Origin: Parvibaculum sp963696585
Lineage (GTDB): Bacteria > Pseudomonadota > Alphaproteobacteria > Parvibaculales > Parvibaculaceae
DNA length: 64,000 bases
NCBI GenBank assembly: GCA_963696585.1
Contig: CAVOKW010000018.1
Location: 75,169 to 139,168, forward strand
Direction of reading: 5' to 3'
Shown here: in pieces, positions 1-7,781 of the stretch
Layout: every line of letters begins with the position of its first letter
Numbering within the stretch: the first letter of the stretch is position 1
Translations under genes and position numbers: made by a program
The notes under the pieces: model-generated
The model's database searches: none
What the model was told of the DNA's origin: nothing
The model's input: only the letters and a program-made list of their open reading frames with translations

Positions 1-814
1 GGAAGCCCGCACCCAGCAGCATGGCCGTGGCGCGCGCTGCGGGCGATGATGTCAGGACGGCGAGCGCGGCAAGATAAACACCCAGTGCGGCAACAACGCC
101 CATCAGCGCCCCCTGCACCAATGCCAGTCGATGATGGAAGGATTGCCATGCCTCCGCCTGCCAGAGATAGAGCGCCGTCGGGGCCGGTTTTTCGGCATGG
201 AGCGCGACAGTGGCGCTGGTTTGCGGCGCGACCTGAATGTCATAGACAGAAAAGCCCTGCCGGCTGACTTCCGGCCGGGCGAGCGGATCTTCGCCACCGG
301 CCATATAAGCGCGGTCAATCGGTGCGACGGCTTGCGGCCAGATGAGATTGAGAAAGCCGGTGCCGCGCTCATCAATCACGAGATAGCGATTGACGATATC
401 ATCGCTGCGATTACGCAGGGCGGCGGCAATCCAGACGCCCTTGGCCTGGGAATTACCATCAGACAATATGATCTCGCCCGTATCGGCGCTTTCGTCTCCA
501 CCATCGGGCGCGGCATCGGCTTCCGGCGCGGGTGCCGCATTATCCGGCGTGGTGGTTCCGGGTCCGGCCGGCACGGCGATATCCGTATCGCTCGCACCGG
601 CATCAGGCACCTGAATGGAGAGCTTCTGGCCCGCCTCGATATAGCGCTCCAGAAATGGCGTGATGTTGACGACGGGGCGCGGGTCATCCAAAGCGACGGC
701 ATCAAGCGCCTGGGCGGTCTCAATCGACGGGCTCAACAGCGCGGCCAGTCCGATCACGCGACAGATCCGGAACAGGCGTTTGAGAATCGAGGTCTTTTGC
801 GGGGTCAAGCTCAA
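1..814 (-). CDS. Membrane signalling protein, N-terminal part (probable GGDEF/EAL-type sensor), cut by window edge
   Basis: The reading frame is open from a TTG at 814 to the window edge, so the C-terminal output domain is not visible. It starts with a signal peptide (hydrophobic stretch ending in an AQA cleavage-like site near residue 36), then an acidic, Pro/Ala-rich segment and a beta-rich periplasmic domain. A transmembrane helix follows the LYLWQAEAWQ segment. This layout resembles the sensory half of rhizobial EAL/GGDEF membrane proteins (7TMR-DISM-like), which often sit next to this GNAT-M16-thrC block; that link is from memory. No ATG is available near the start, so TTG 814 or TTG 808 is inferred. 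The gene lies 43 bp downstream of the acetyltransferase, on the same strand. Confidence 0.55.
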   Translation of the reverse strand, partial: MSLTPQKTSILKRLFRICRVIGLAALLSPSIETAQALDAVALDDPRPVVNITPFLERYIEAGQKLSIQVPDAGASDTDIAVPAGPGTTTPDNAAPAPEADAAPDGGDESADTGEIILSDGNSQAKGVWIAAALRNRSDDIVNRYLVIDERGTGFLNLIWPQAVAPIDRAYMAGGEDPLARPEVSRQGFSVYDIQVAPQTSATVALHAEKPAPTALYLWQAEAWQSFHHRLALVQGALMGVVAALGVYLAALAVLTSSPAARATAMLLGAGF

Positions 815-857
815 AACGGGGTCCGATCAGCAGGGGATGCGCGGTGGGTTTCGTCGT

Positions 858-1445
858 TCAAGGTCTGGGATCATCGCGCAAAATGGCAAACAGAAGATGA
901 TCAGCCCAGACGCCTGCGATGCGCAGATAGCCCCGCGCATGGCCCTCCGCGTGAAAACCACAGCGCAAGAGCACTGATTTTGATCTTTCATTGCCCGGCA
1001 GGCAGGCCGCCTGAAGGCGATGGAGCCCCAAATCCTCAAAGACATAAGGGATGACGGCCCGGACAGCCGCCGACACATAGCCTTGCCCCGCATAGGGCAA
1101 GCCGGCCCAATAGCCCAGAGAGGCCACCTGCTGGACACCACGCTGAACCCCGGAAATGGTGCAACCGCCCACCAGAGCGTCATCTTCCTCGCGAAAGATG
1201 AAGAAGGGATAAGCCTGATCTTCACGGACTTCGTTCATGTAGCGGCGCAGGCGGCGGCGAAAGGCATGGCGGGTCAGATCATCTGCGCCCCAGGTCGGCT
1301 CCCAAGGCGTCAGAAACGCACGGCTGCGGCTGCGCAGATCCGCCCATTCGCGATAGTCGCCCCATTGCGGCCCGCGCAAATAGACGCGCTTGCCGGTGAT
1401 GACCGGCACGGTGTCGGGCTTGGAAATCGAGCGCATAAAGGCCAT
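858..1445 (-). CDS. GNAT family N-acetyltransferase (RimJ-like)
   Basis: A 195-residue protein with the acetyl-CoA fold of the RimJ/RimL group, whose characterised members acetylate N-terminal alanines of ribosomal proteins. The N-terminal ITGKRVYLRGP strand, the central LGYWAGLPYAGQGYVSAAV stretch (pyrophosphate-binding loop) and the later NERSKSVLLRCGF segment are typical. Its true substrate is unknown. It is encoded 89 bp downstream of the M16 peptidase on the same strand and probably belongs to the thrC-M16 transcription unit. A second ATG nine bases downstream of the chosen start is possible. Confidence 0.85.
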   Translation of the reverse strand: MAFMRSISKPDTVPVITGKRVYLRGPQWGDYREWADLRSRSRAFLTPWEPTWGADDLTRHAFRRRLRRYMNEVREDQAYPFFIFREEDDALVGGCTISGVQRGVQQVASLGYWAGLPYAGQGYVSAAVRAVIPYVFEDLGLHRLQAACLPGNERSKSVLLRCGFHAEGHARGYLRIAGVWADHLLFAILRDDPRP

Positions 1446-1534
1446 GGGTGGCCGCAGCTCCGTTGCGATTCAGTCTGCCAAAAGGGCCCCCCTTTGTGGC
1501 AGGTCAGGCGCTCTCAGGCAAATCTTGCGACGCC

Positions 1535-2809
1535 TCAGGCAAATCTGGCGACCAGGGCCTCATAGCTTTCCAGTCCGCCATTGGTCCCCGAAAGCGGCCC
1601 GACGGCGGCGAGCGCCATATGCGGGGCATTGGCAACGATCTGGCGGGCAAAGTGGCGAATGGCCTGCGCATCGACCGCATCAATCGAGGCGACGATTTCC
1701 TCAATCGGCACCACGCGGCCATGGATCATGAATTGGCGGGCAATCTGTTCGGCGCGGGCCGAGGATGATTCCAGTCCCATCATCAGGCCAGCCTTGATCT
1801 GGGCACGCGAGCGGGCCGTTTCGGCCTCTGTCGCATCCTCGCCCAGACGCTTGATCTCGTCGGCAAGCACCGGCATCAGCGCCGCGACATCATCGGGCGA
1901 GGTGCCGGCATAGATGCCGAACATGCCGGTATCGGCAAAGGACCATGAATAGGCGAAAACGGAATAGCAAAGGCCGCGCTTTTCACGCACTTCCTGAAAG
2001 AGGCGCGACGACATGCCGCCGCCAAGAACGCCGGCAAGGACCTGGGCCACGTGATAATCGGCATCGCTGTAGCGCGGGCCTTCAAAGGCAAGTGCAAGAT
2101 GGACCTGTTCGAGTTCGCGATCATCGCGATATTCGCCTCCGATGAACCTTGTCGGCTCATGGTCATGCGCCTGTGCCGAGGCAAGTCCGCCGAAGCGTTC
2201 CTGCGCCAGATTGACCAAGGCATTGTGATCAAGGCCACCCGCAGCCGCCAGCACCATGCCGGAAGCCTGATAACGCTCGGCCATATAATCGCGCAATTGC
2301 GCGCGGCTGAAACCGGCGACCGTGTCGAGCGTACCGAGAATGGGGCGGCCAAGCGCCTGGCCCGGATAGGCCGCGCTCATCAAATGATCGAAGACAAGCT
2401 CGTCGGGCGTGTCGAGCGCCTGCCCGATTTCCTGGACGATGACGCCGCGCTCGCGTTCCAGCTCTTCGCCATCAAAGGCCGAGTGCTGGAGAATGTCGGC
2501 AATGATGTCGACAGCGAGGGGCAAGTCGGCCTTGAGCACACGGGCGTGATAGGCCGTTGCCTCATGCGTGGTATGGGCATTGAGATGACCGCCGACGGTT
2601 TCGATTTCTTCGGCGATGTCGCGGGCGGAACGGCGTTGCGTGCCCTTGAAGGCCATATGCTCCAGCATATGCGAGATGCCGTTATTGGCTTCCGCTTCGT
2701 GACGCGCGCCGGTATTGACCCAGACGCCGACCGAAGTGGTCTGAAGATGGGGCATGCTGTCGGTGATAATCGTCAAACCGTTATTCAGCCTGCTGACTTC
2801 AACTGCCAT
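1535..2809 (-). CDS. M16 family zinc metallopeptidase (mitochondrial processing peptidase beta-like)
   Basis: A 424-residue pitrilysin-superfamily protease. The inverted zinc motif HMLEH starts at residue 47 (ligands His47 and His51, catalytic Glu50), so this is the active type and not the inactive partner. The length matches the compact bacterial homologues of mitochondrial MPP/PreP-like enzymes, which degrade or process peptides. The start has a good Shine-Dalgarno (TTTGGAG) and lies 18 bp after thrC, so the two are co-transcribed. The pairing of thrC with an M16 peptidase is conserved in many Rhizobiales. Confidence 0.93.
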   Translation of the reverse strand: MAVEVSRLNNGLTIITDSMPHLQTTSVGVWVNTGARHEAEANNGISHMLEHMAFKGTQRRSARDIAEEIETVGGHLNAHTTHEATAYHARVLKADLPLAVDIIADILQHSAFDGEELERERGVIVQEIGQALDTPDELVFDHLMSAAYPGQALGRPILGTLDTVAGFSRAQLRDYMAERYQASGMVLAAAGGLDHNALVNLAQERFGGLASAQAHDHEPTRFIGGEYRDDRELEQVHLALAFEGPRYSDADYHVAQVLAGVLGGGMSSRLFQEVREKRGLCYSVFAYSWSFADTGMFGIYAGTSPDDVAALMPVLADEIKRLGEDATEAETARSRAQIKAGLMMGLESSSARAEQIARQFMIHGRVVPIEEIVASIDAVDAQAIRHFARQIVANAPHMALAAVGPLSGTNGGLESYEALVARFA

Positions 2810-2827
2810 ATATAAAACTCCAAAGGA

Positions 2828-4234
2828 TCAGGCGACGAGAGCGCGGGCGCGCTCGCGGATATATTTGGCCAAGGCGGTGGCATCGTTTGGCAAATGGGCA
2901 AAACGCTCTTCACGCGTGAAGAGATCGGCCATGCGTGGCGGCAGAGAGGGATGCACGCCCGTTGCCGCTTCGACGGCGGCCGGGAACTTGGCGGGATGGG
3001 CCGTGGCCAGCGTGACCATGGGCGTTTGCTCGTCGCCCCGCTCGGCGGCGGCGGCGACAAGGCCGACGGCTGTGTGCGGGTCGACAAGTTCGCCCGTTGT
3101 TTCAAGCATCCGCGCCATCATGGCGGAAGTTGCCGCCTCATCCGCGCGGTGAGCGCCAAATTGGGCGCGCATGATGTCGAGGCGATGGGCGTCGATTTCA
3201 AAGCCGCCAGATTGCGAGAGCGATCCCATGAGGCCGCGCACCGCCTCGCCATCGCGTCCATAGGCATCGTAGAGCAGGCGCTCGAAATTGGACGAGACCT
3301 GAATATCCATGCTCGGGCTGATGGTCTGATAGACCTGACCGACCTCATAGCGACCTGTCGCCAGCGTGCGGGCGAGAATATCGTTCACATTGGTGGCCAC
3401 GAGCAGGCGTGAAATCGGCAGGCCCATGCGCCCGGCGACATAGCCCGCAAAAATATCGCCGAAATTGCCTGTCGGCACGGCGAAGGCGACGGGGCGATCA
3501 GGTCCGCCCAGGGCCAATGCCGAGGTGAAGAAATAAACGATCTGGGCCATGACGCGGCCCCAGTTGATTGAATTGACGCCAGCCAGCGCCACTTCATCGC
3601 GGAAGGCGTGATTGTTGAAAAGCGCTTTGACCAGCGCCTGACAATCATCAAACGAGCCTTCAATGGCGATGTTGTGGACATTGGCGTCGAGCACGGTCGT
3701 CATCTGGCGGCGCTGCACCTCCGAGACGCGGCCAGAGGGATGCAGAATGAAAATGTCGCTCGTGTCGCGGCCGCGGAAAGCCTCGATTGCGGCCGAACCG
3801 GTGTCGCCCGATGTCGCGCCAACGATTGTCACGCGGCGGCCCCGCGCGGCGAGCACATGGTCAAACAGACGGGCGAGGATTTGCATCGCCACATCCTTGA
3901 AGGCGAGCGTTGGCCCGTGGAACAATTCGAGCAGCCAGTCATTGGGTCCGATCTGGACCAAAGGCGCGACGGAGCGATGGCCGAAGCTCGCATAGGCTTG
4001 CGCGATCATCGCGCGAAGATCATCGCGCGCAATCGCCTCACCGATAAAGGGCGTCATGACGGCGAGGGCGATGTCCTCATAGCTCTGGCCGGACAAGGCG
4101 CGGATCTGGCGTTCGGTGAAATGGGGCCATGTCACAGGCACATAAAGCCCGCCATCGCGCGCAAGGCCTGCGAGCAATACATCCTCAAACCCAAGCTCCG
4201 GGGACTGCCCCCGCGTGCTGACGTATTTCACCAT
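2828..4234 (-). CDS. thrC: Threonine synthase
   Basis: PLP enzyme that converts O-phosphohomoserine to threonine. The 468-residue length and N-terminal MVKYVSTRG are typical of the proteobacterial (class II) form. The PLP-binding lysine is Lys113 in LAFKDVAMQ, and the phosphate-binding loop is seen in GATSGDTGSAAIEA. The start ATG has AGGCG/GGAGA-like purines upstream. It heads the operon thrC-M16-GNAT on the minus strand. Confidence 0.96.
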   Translation of the reverse strand: MVKYVSTRGQSPELGFEDVLLAGLARDGGLYVPVTWPHFTERQIRALSGQSYEDIALAVMTPFIGEAIARDDLRAMIAQAYASFGHRSVAPLVQIGPNDWLLELFHGPTLAFKDVAMQILARLFDHVLAARGRRVTIVGATSGDTGSAAIEAFRGRDTSDIFILHPSGRVSEVQRRQMTTVLDANVHNIAIEGSFDDCQALVKALFNNHAFRDEVALAGVNSINWGRVMAQIVYFFTSALALGGPDRPVAFAVPTGNFGDIFAGYVAGRMGLPISRLLVATNVNDILARTLATGRYEVGQVYQTISPSMDIQVSSNFERLLYDAYGRDGEAVRGLMGSLSQSGGFEIDAHRLDIMRAQFGAHRADEAATSAMMARMLETTGELVDPHTAVGLVAAAAERGDEQTPMVTLATAHPAKFPAAVEAATGVHPSLPPRMADLFTREERFAHLPNDATALAKYIRERARALVA

Positions 4235-4344
4235 AATCTCCGATTGGCGCCTGTCCCTTGAAGCGGCGGGAACGGACTTGGGGCTAAACTAGCTGCCCCG
4301 GCGGGTTGAGGCAAATGAGCCCGTTAAAGGCTGATATTCCCGGC

Positions 4345-5082
4345 TCATTCGGCGCGAAACCGGCCATTTGAGCGGTGATAGACGACATAGATGATGATCA
4401 GGATCGCGGCAAAGGAAAACCAGGTCAGCGCATATTGAAGATGCGAGTTGGTGAGTTCGACATGCGCGGCACCGGGTCGCGGCAGGGCTTTGGGGTCGGC
4501 ACCGGCTTGCGGCTGCGCTTCGAGCAGGAAAGGCGCGACAGGATCAAGCCCGATGGAAGCGGCCATGCGCGCGGGATCGCGGACATACCAGATGTTATGG
4601 GCGGGATCATTTTCGCCATCAAAGACACCGCGACGGCCCGGTCGGCGGGCGACGCCTGTGACCGTCACTTCACCCTCGATCTGGCTTGCGGGACGTGTGC
4701 CCGCTTCCTTCCTGTCTTGCGGGACAAAGCCGCGATCTACGATCACCGCACCGCCACCATCGAGCAGCAGGGGCACGAGCAGGGAATAGCCCGCCTGCCC
4801 CTGATCGTCCTGCGTGAAATAATGGAACTCATGGGCGTTATCGAAATGACCCGTGGCGCTCATATGGCGATAGTCGAGGCTTTCGGGATCGAGCGAAGTC
4901 CAGTCGGCAACGGGCGGCATGGCGGCGGCGGGGGCGGCCAGACGCGCTTCCATGGTGGCGATGAGGCCGAGCTTCCAGTCAAGGCGATGCAACTGCCAGA
5001 CGCCCAGCCCGATCAGCACGGGCAGCATGATGAGCGTGAGGATGGTGGGCCAGAGCAGCGGCCTGAAGGCAAGACGCGCCAT
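4345..5082 (-). CDS. SURF1 family cytochrome oxidase biogenesis protein
   Basis: A 245-residue inner-membrane protein that helps deliver heme a to subunit I of aa3 oxidase. It has two membrane segments, one right after the start (LLWPTILTLIMLPVLIGLGVWQ) and one at the C-terminus (LTWFSFAAILIIIYVVYH), enclosing a periplasmic domain. Conserved family elements such as GVWQLHRLDWK and VDRGFVP are present. The ATG at 5082 overlaps the DUF983 stop codon (TGATG), so translation is coupled. A much longer upstream reading frame exists but is the shadow of DUF983. Confidence 0.93.
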   Translation of the reverse strand: MARLAFRPLLWPTILTLIMLPVLIGLGVWQLHRLDWKLGLIATMEARLAAPAAAMPPVADWTSLDPESLDYRHMSATGHFDNAHEFHYFTQDDQGQAGYSLLVPLLLDGGGAVIVDRGFVPQDRKEAGTRPASQIEGEVTVTGVARRPGRRGVFDGENDPAHNIWYVRDPARMAASIGLDPVAPFLLEAQPQAGADPKALPRPGAAHVELTNSHLQYALTWFSFAAILIIIYVVYHRSNGRFRAE

Positions 5083-5465
5083 CAGCGTTTGTCGCCGTCG
5101 ATCTGGCCAAGGCGGGCCTTGTGCTTGAACTGCTCGGCGATGAGCCACGCCTTGAGCGGGCGCAGCAGGCCAAGCGGCAGGGCGATGGTCATGGGCAGCC
5201 AGAGCGCCGCGTGAACCCAATAGGGCGGCTGATATTTCACCTCGACAATCAAGGCGAGCGCGACAATGACAAAGCCCGCAATCAGCATGACGAAGACGGC
5301 CGGGCCATCGCCCGCGTCGGCGAAGTCGAAAGTCTGACCGCATTTGTCGCAAGCCGGGGCGAGCGTGATGAAACCCTTGAAGAGATGGCCCTGACCGCAA
5401 CGCGGACAGCGGGCGCGAAGCCCCACGCTCAGCGTCGATTGGGGCGGATAGATGTTTTCGCTCAT
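5082..5465 (-). CDS. DUF983 family membrane protein (cox operon)
   Basis: A 127-residue protein with a zinc-ribbon-like N-terminus (CPRCGQG at about 19 and CDKCGQT at about 38) followed by two transmembrane helices. DUF983 genes are regularly found between coxC and SURF1 in Alphaproteobacteria and are presumed oxidase assembly factors, although the function is not established. Here the gene keeps that position, between coxC and SURF1, with stop/start overlap to SURF1. Confidence 0.9.
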   Translation of the reverse strand: MSENIYPPQSTLSVGLRARCPRCGQGHLFKGFITLAPACDKCGQTFDFADAGDGPAVFVMLIAGFVIVALALIVEVKYQPPYWVHAALWLPMTIALPLGLLRPLKAWLIAEQFKHKARLGQIDGDKR

Positions 5466-5507
5466 GGGCGGCGTCCTTCAAGGTTGCCCGTCAAAAGGGC
5501 CGGAACG

Positions 5508-5567
5508 GAAAAGGCGGACCCGCTGTTGCAGGCCCGCCCCCCTTATTCGATGGCTGTTGAAACAGCC
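5508..5567 (-). terminator. Stem-loops downstream of coxC
   Basis: On the minus strand two hairpins follow the coxC stop: a perfect 6-bp stem (GGCTGT/ACAGCC) at 5552-5567, and an 8-bp GC-rich stem (GGCGGGCC with GGTCCGCC, one G-U pair) at 5513-5538 followed by four Ts. The short T tract makes this a modest intrinsic terminator, or an attenuator that lowers DUF983-SURF1 expression relative to the oxidase subunits. Confidence 0.5.
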
Positions 5568-5583
5568 CGCTCAATTCGCCCAC

Positions 5584-6423
5584 TCAGGCAGCGTGGAGAA
5601 CCGCGCCGTGCGAGCCCCAGATGTAAATGCTGGCAAAGAGGAAAAGCCAGACCACGTCCACGAAGTGCCAGTACCAGGCGGCCGCTTCAAAGCCGAAATG
5701 GGCTTTGGGGGTGAAGTCGCCCTTGGCGGCGCGAATGAGGCAGACGATCAGGAAGATCGTGCCGACGATGACATGGAAACCATGGAAGCCGGTCGCCATG
5801 AAGAAGGTCGCGCCATAGATGTTGCCGGCGAAGGAGAAGGCGGCATGCTGATATTCATAGGCCTGCAACAGCGAGAAGATGAGGCCCAGAACCACCGTGA
5901 CGACGAGGCCCTGCACGAGACCGCGGCGATCGCCTTCGATGAGCGCGTGATGCGCCCAGGTGACGGTTGTGCCGGAGGTGAGCAGGATCAGCGTGTTGAT
6001 GAGCGGAATGTGCCAGGGATCGAAAACCTCGACGCCCTGGGGTGGCCAATGACCGCCGGTGAAGGCCGTGCGCGCGGCCTGGATGGGCTCATTGGTGAAC
6101 AGGCTTGCATCGAAGAAGGCCCAGAACCAGGCAACGAAGAACATCACTTCGGAGGCGATGAACAGGATCATGCCATAGCGCAGGTGAAGCTGAACGACCG
6201 GCGTGTGGTCGCCCCGCGCGCCCTCGCGGATGACATCGCGCCACCAGCCAAACATCGTATAGAGCACGATGGCCAGGCCGAGATAGAGCACCCATGGCTC
6301 TGAACCATGGAACCAGTTGACCGCACCAATGGCGAGGATGAAGGCGCCGACAGCGCCCACAAACGGCCATGGGCTCGGATCTACCAGGTGATAATCGTGA
6401 TTTTTGGCGTGAGCGTCAGCCAT
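5584..6423 (-). CDS. coxC: Cytochrome c oxidase subunit III (aa3 type)
   Basis: A 279-residue polytopic protein with about seven transmembrane helices. Family signatures include PWPFVGAVGAF near the start, SEVMFFVAWFWAFF, and the C-terminal YWHFVDVVWLFLF segment. It is a structural subunit of the proton-pumping aa3 oxidase. The start has a strong Shine-Dalgarno (GAGGGGAC). It is separated from the preceding small TM gene by only about 100 bp, where most relatives carry ctaG; that gene is absent here. Confidence 0.97.
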   Translation of the reverse strand: MADAHAKNHDYHLVDPSPWPFVGAVGAFILAIGAVNWFHGSEPWVLYLGLAIVLYTMFGWWRDVIREGARGDHTPVVQLHLRYGMILFIASEVMFFVAWFWAFFDASLFTNEPIQAARTAFTGGHWPPQGVEVFDPWHIPLINTLILLTSGTTVTWAHHALIEGDRRGLVQGLVVTVVLGLIFSLLQAYEYQHAAFSFAGNIYGATFFMATGFHGFHVIVGTIFLIVCLIRAAKGDFTPKAHFGFEAAAWYWHFVDVVWLFLFASIYIWGSHGAVLHAA

Positions 6424-6521
6424 GTCCCCTCATCTCCAGTTCGCAGATTGTCCGGCTGCTAATCAACACCGGAAATCATACCCAAATTCGCGTCGTTTCG
6501 TCCAAGGCAATGACAAAGGGC

Positions 6522-6701
6522 CTAGAAGGGCCGATTGGCGACATTGCCTCCCAGTTTCGCAATCGTCACAACAAAGAACAGCAGCACAAAACCGCCCAGA
6601 ATCCAGGCCAGCGCCAGATTACGCTGCCGACGGCGCTTGAGCTGCTCGTCGGCCCATTGCGGGGCGGGGATTTGATGGCGTGTGGCTTCGTCGCGTTCCA
6701 T
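6522..6701 (-). CDS. Small single-membrane-span protein of the cox operon (CoxF-like)
   Basis: A 59-residue protein with a charged N-terminus (many Arg/Gln/Lys) and one hydrophobic helix (LALAWILGGFVLLFFVVTIAKL). Small proteins of this form lie directly after ctaB in rhizobial cox operons and are sometimes called CoxF; the role is unknown. I chose ATG 6701 because GAAGGGC lies about 8 bp upstream; a GTG at 6716 that overlaps the ctaB stop would add five residues. Confidence 0.75.
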   Translation of the reverse strand: MERDEATRHQIPAPQWADEQLKRRRQRNLALAWILGGFVLLFFVVTIAKLGGNVANRPF

Positions 6702-6712
6702 GATGATGCCCT

Positions 6713-7678
6713 TCACAGACCGATCAGGCCAAGATTGACCGGGTAGAAGAGCGCAAAGGCCTTTTCGACGAAGAGCGCGCCGAAGACCAGAAAGAGATAG
6801 CCGATGGAATAAAAGAAGACGCGCATGGCGGCTTTATCCTGCGCCGGTCCCGATTGCGTCAACGCCAGCATGGCGACCAGCACGGCAAAGCCAAGGCCGA
6901 GTGCGCTGACGCTGACGAGGTAGATCATGCCGGCAAAGCCGAGCAGCACCGGCAGAAGCGTGACGGGCAGAAGCAGCGCGGTGTAGAGCACGATCTGGCG
7001 GCGCGTGGCGGCATCGCCCGCAACGACGGGCAGCATCGGCACGCCCACAGCTTCGTAGTCGCCAGAGCGGCGCAGCGCGAGCGCCCAGAAATGCGGCGGC
7101 GTCCACATGAAGGTGATGAGGAAGAGCGAAAAGGATTCGAGCGAGATATTGCCGGTGACGGCGGCCCAGCCGATCATCGGCGGAAAGGCACCCGCCGCGC
7201 CGCCAATGACGATGTTCTGCGCTGTCGAACGCTTGAGCCACATCGTGTAGATGACGACGTAAAAGAAAATGGTGAAGGCGAGAAGGCTCGCCGCGACCCA
7301 ATTGACCAGGACGCCCATGGTCATGACGGCGAAAGCGGCGAGGATCGAGCCAAAGGCGGCAGCCTCGCCCGGCGTGACGCGACCTGTGGGAATGGGACGG
7401 GAAATGGTGCGCGCCATTTTCGCGTCGATGTCGGCGTCGTACCACATGTTCAGCGCACCCGAGGCCCCCGCGCCAACGGCGATGCAGAGCAGCGCCGTGA
7501 AGGCGATGACGGGGTTGAGATGGCCGGGGGCGGCGACAATACCGACAAGCGCGGTGAAGATCACCAGCGACATGACACGGGGCTTGAGCAATTCAAAAAA
7601 GTCAGCCGTCGTGCCCATGCCGCCCATGGGGGAAGCCTGGTCGCGCAGGGCCTTATTTTGAAGCGCCGTATCCGACAT
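6713..7678 (-). CDS. ctaB: Protoheme IX farnesyltransferase (heme O synthase)
   Basis: UbiA-superfamily prenyltransferase of 321 residues that adds a farnesyl group to heme B to make heme O, the precursor of heme A for aa3 oxidase. The first Asp-rich motif is NMWYDADID, the second lies around SGDYEAVGVPML, and about eight to nine membrane helices are seen. The ATG at 7678 (MSDTALQ) is preferred; the longer open frame upstream lacks family similarity and runs back into coxA. It sits between coxA and the small CoxF-like gene. Confidence 0.95.
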   Translation of the reverse strand: MSDTALQNKALRDQASPMGGMGTTADFFELLKPRVMSLVIFTALVGIVAAPGHLNPVIAFTALLCIAVGAGASGALNMWYDADIDAKMARTISRPIPTGRVTPGEAAAFGSILAAFAVMTMGVLVNWVAASLLAFTIFFYVVIYTMWLKRSTAQNIVIGGAAGAFPPMIGWAAVTGNISLESFSLFLITFMWTPPHFWALALRRSGDYEAVGVPMLPVVAGDAATRRQIVLYTALLLPVTLLPVLLGFAGMIYLVSVSALGLGFAVLVAMLALTQSGPAQDKAAMRVFFYSIGYLFLVFGALFVEKAFALFYPVNLGLIGL

Positions 7679-7724
7679 GGAATTGCGAACCTGAGTAGCG
7701 GACGAATGACCCGCAAAAGACCGG

Positions 7725-7743
7725 GGCCGGAAAGTTTCCGGCC
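7725..7743. repeat. Perfect 19-bp palindrome between coxA and ctaB
   Basis: GGCCGGAAAGTTTCCGGCC is symmetrical around one central base (9-bp arms). It lies in the 103-bp spacer between the coxA stop and the ctaB start. With so short a loop it could form a cruciform, an mRNA stabilising hairpin at the coxA 3' end, or a protein-binding site. No T tract follows, so it is unlikely to be a full terminator. Confidence 0.6.
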
Positions 7744-7781
7744 GGGCCAAAGCCCGACCGGATGATGTTTTGACGTTCTGC

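Noticed and set aside
5082..5481. N-terminal extension of SURF1 in the longer frame
   Set aside because: The extra 133 codons overlap DUF983 in another frame and are Arg/His-rich nonsense.
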